From contig JAJFLQ010000048.1 in assembly GCA_021772615.1 (NCBI GenBank), positions 1 through 64,000 on the forward strand: a stretch of 64,000 nucleotides of DNA. The letters run 5' to 3'. Numbering within the stretch: the stretch's first letter is position 1; each line of letters starts with the position of its first letter. This stretch comes from Verrucomicrobiota bacterium (GTDB lineage: Bacteria; Verrucomicrobiota; Lentisphaeria; JABSQK01; JAJFLO01). Positions 62,985-64,000 of this stretch are shown piece by piece. Both the position numbers and the translations under genes were made by a program. The notes under the pieces are model-generated. The model searched no databases, had not been told where the DNA came from, and was given only the letters and a program-made list of their open reading frames with translations.

Positions 62985-64000
62985 ATGACCGTGACAGATC
63001 CAGATAAAGCCCGTTCGAAGAATCGGTTCGGTGCATTCCCGGTCGGATTCTTTCTCGTCGCCATCATAGGTATTTGTCTGGCAATTGTCGCCGCCGCGGT
63101 CTCCGGATGCAGGACGTTGTCCGACATCCGCGAACGTTACCTTACCAGCCTGGCTCACGAAACGTTTCGATCGGTCTTTATCCAGATTCGGAGGCATTCG
63201 CGCCCAGCGCCCGGGGCCGGTTTGTTTCGAAGAGGGCGGCGCGGCCAATTTCACGATCCCGACTTCTGGCAGGCAGTGCTCGATGAGATCTATCCGGAAT
63301 ACGACGGGCAGGTGGTTTTTCTCGCTGTTGTCGACACCGCCGGTGGGGTCGTGGCCGATGCGGGCGAACCGCCCGAACAGTACGCGCGGCACGCGCCCGG
63401 GATCCATCGTCTCGGAGACAGATCGATATTTATCTTCGAAACAGACTTTCGGCCGCCGCCCGGTGGGCCGCCCCGACGACATGACCGGGATGACATCGGC
63501 GGGTGGCGATTTCGAGTGGGACTGAAGACGGAGCCGGCGGATTTCATCGTACGGCTGGGATATACGTATGCGGCGTTGTCGGCCGTGGCAATCGTGACGC
63601 TGATCGTGCTGACGTCGGTGTTTCTTCGCACCTTGCGACGATTTATCGCGCTGCAGGAACATGAGAAATCGCAGCGACATCTAACAGCCCTGGGAAAGAT
63701 GGGCGCGACGCTGGCTCATGAGATTCGCAACCCGCTCGGCGCCATCAAAGGACTGACTCAGGTTGTCCAGGAGGATCTGCCGCCGGACCACAGCGCACAC
63801 GCGTCATTGACGACGGTGGTTCGCGAAACGCAACGGTTGGAACAATTGGTCACCGACCTGCTGGAGTATGCAAAGCCCGGGAATGTCACAACGGTGAAGA
63901 TCAATGTGAACGACATGGCGGCCGAAGTTGCCGCGTTGGTCGCGTACCGCGCGACGGAGGTCGGCGTGACAGTCCGGGTGGGGCGTAACGATGCCGATCC
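62985..64000 (+). CDS. Sensor histidine kinase, C-terminal end cut by window
   Basis: From ATG 62985 with AAGGA upstream. TM1 (FPVGFFLVAIIGICLAIVAA) and TM2 (YAALSAVAIVTLIVLTSVFL) enclose a ~130-residue periplasmic sensor, then HisKA with His245 in LAHEIRNPLGAIKGLTQ. The ATPase (HATPase_c) domain runs past the window edge. Its partner regulator is not seen; the signal is unknown. Confidence 0.92.
   Translation, partial: MTVTDPDKARSKNRFGAFPVGFFLVAIIGICLAIVAAAVSGCRTLSDIRERYLTSLAHETFRSVFIQIRRHSRPAPGAGLFRRGRRGQFHDPDFWQAVLDEIYPEYDGQVVFLAVVDTAGGVVADAGEPPEQYARHAPGIHRLGDRSIFIFETDFRPPPGGPPRRHDRDDIGGWRFRVGLKTEPADFIVRLGYTYAALSAVAIVTLIVLTSVFLRTLRRFIALQEHEKSQRHLTALGKMGATLAHEIRNPLGAIKGLTQVVQEDLPPDHSAHASLTTVVRETQRLEQLVTDLLEYAKPGNVTTVKINVNDMAAEVAALVAYRATEVGVTVRVGRNDAD

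Overview
The window looks like a chromosomal segment of a Gram-negative, free-living bacterium from a poorly sampled lineage. An outer membrane is implied by HldD (LPS heptose synthesis), a TonB-dependent receptor and lipoprotein signals. A protein resembling the exosortase-associated TIGR04073 family, a large prepilin-type protein with cadherin-like repeats, split glycine decarboxylase (GcvPA/GcvPB) and citramalate synthase would fit the PVC/Lentisphaerota/Kiritimatiellota/Hydrogenedentota neighbourhood. This placement is inference; there is no rRNA to settle it.

Layout. 1-6030 is an accessory zone: a REP-associated tyrosine transposase cut by the left edge, a giant prepilin-like surface protein, dispersed copies of a GGGGTCAAACCTTGAA repeat, a hicAB toxin-antitoxin pair and the 3' relic of a group II intron. 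6157-15399 holds cell-surface glycan genes: a CapK-like ligase, flippase-like membrane protein, ATP-grasp enzyme, DPM1-like glycosyltransferase, methyltransferase, multi-spanning TPR membrane protein and SDR. 15403-29673 is mostly minus-strand metabolism and housekeeping: aminotransferase with Lrp regulator, LysM protein, argG, then an operon-like run gcvT-gcvH-gcvPA-gcvPB-recJ-rnc. A 182-bp MITE sits at 16271-16452.

29767-37612 carries a GHL10-type glycoside hydrolase, a wrecked IS transposase and a three-gene SMC-like complex (JetA/MksF, JetB/MksE, JetC/MksB) in which no JetD/MksG is seen. 37838-43312 has a TonB receptor with a YfiR-like partner and a very long Lys/Ala/Glu coiled-coil membrane protein. 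43591-46538 has a cold-shock gene, tRNA-Ser(GGA), a yjbQ-thiF-thiS operon and tatC-tatA.

49448-56526 is a tight five-gene operon: hom, cimA, hldD, a NYN-LOTUS-like protein and a B12-binding radical SAM enzyme. Together hom and cimA point to threonine/methionine and threonine-independent isoleucine synthesis. 56472-60662 is the most unusual cluster: a receiver-Ser/Thr kinase fusion surrounded by three small roadblock/LC7-like proteins and followed by a PhoD-like phosphatase. The right end holds a frameshifted 2-oxoglutarate oxygenase relic, a GT4 glycosyltransferase and a sensor histidine kinase cut by the window edge.
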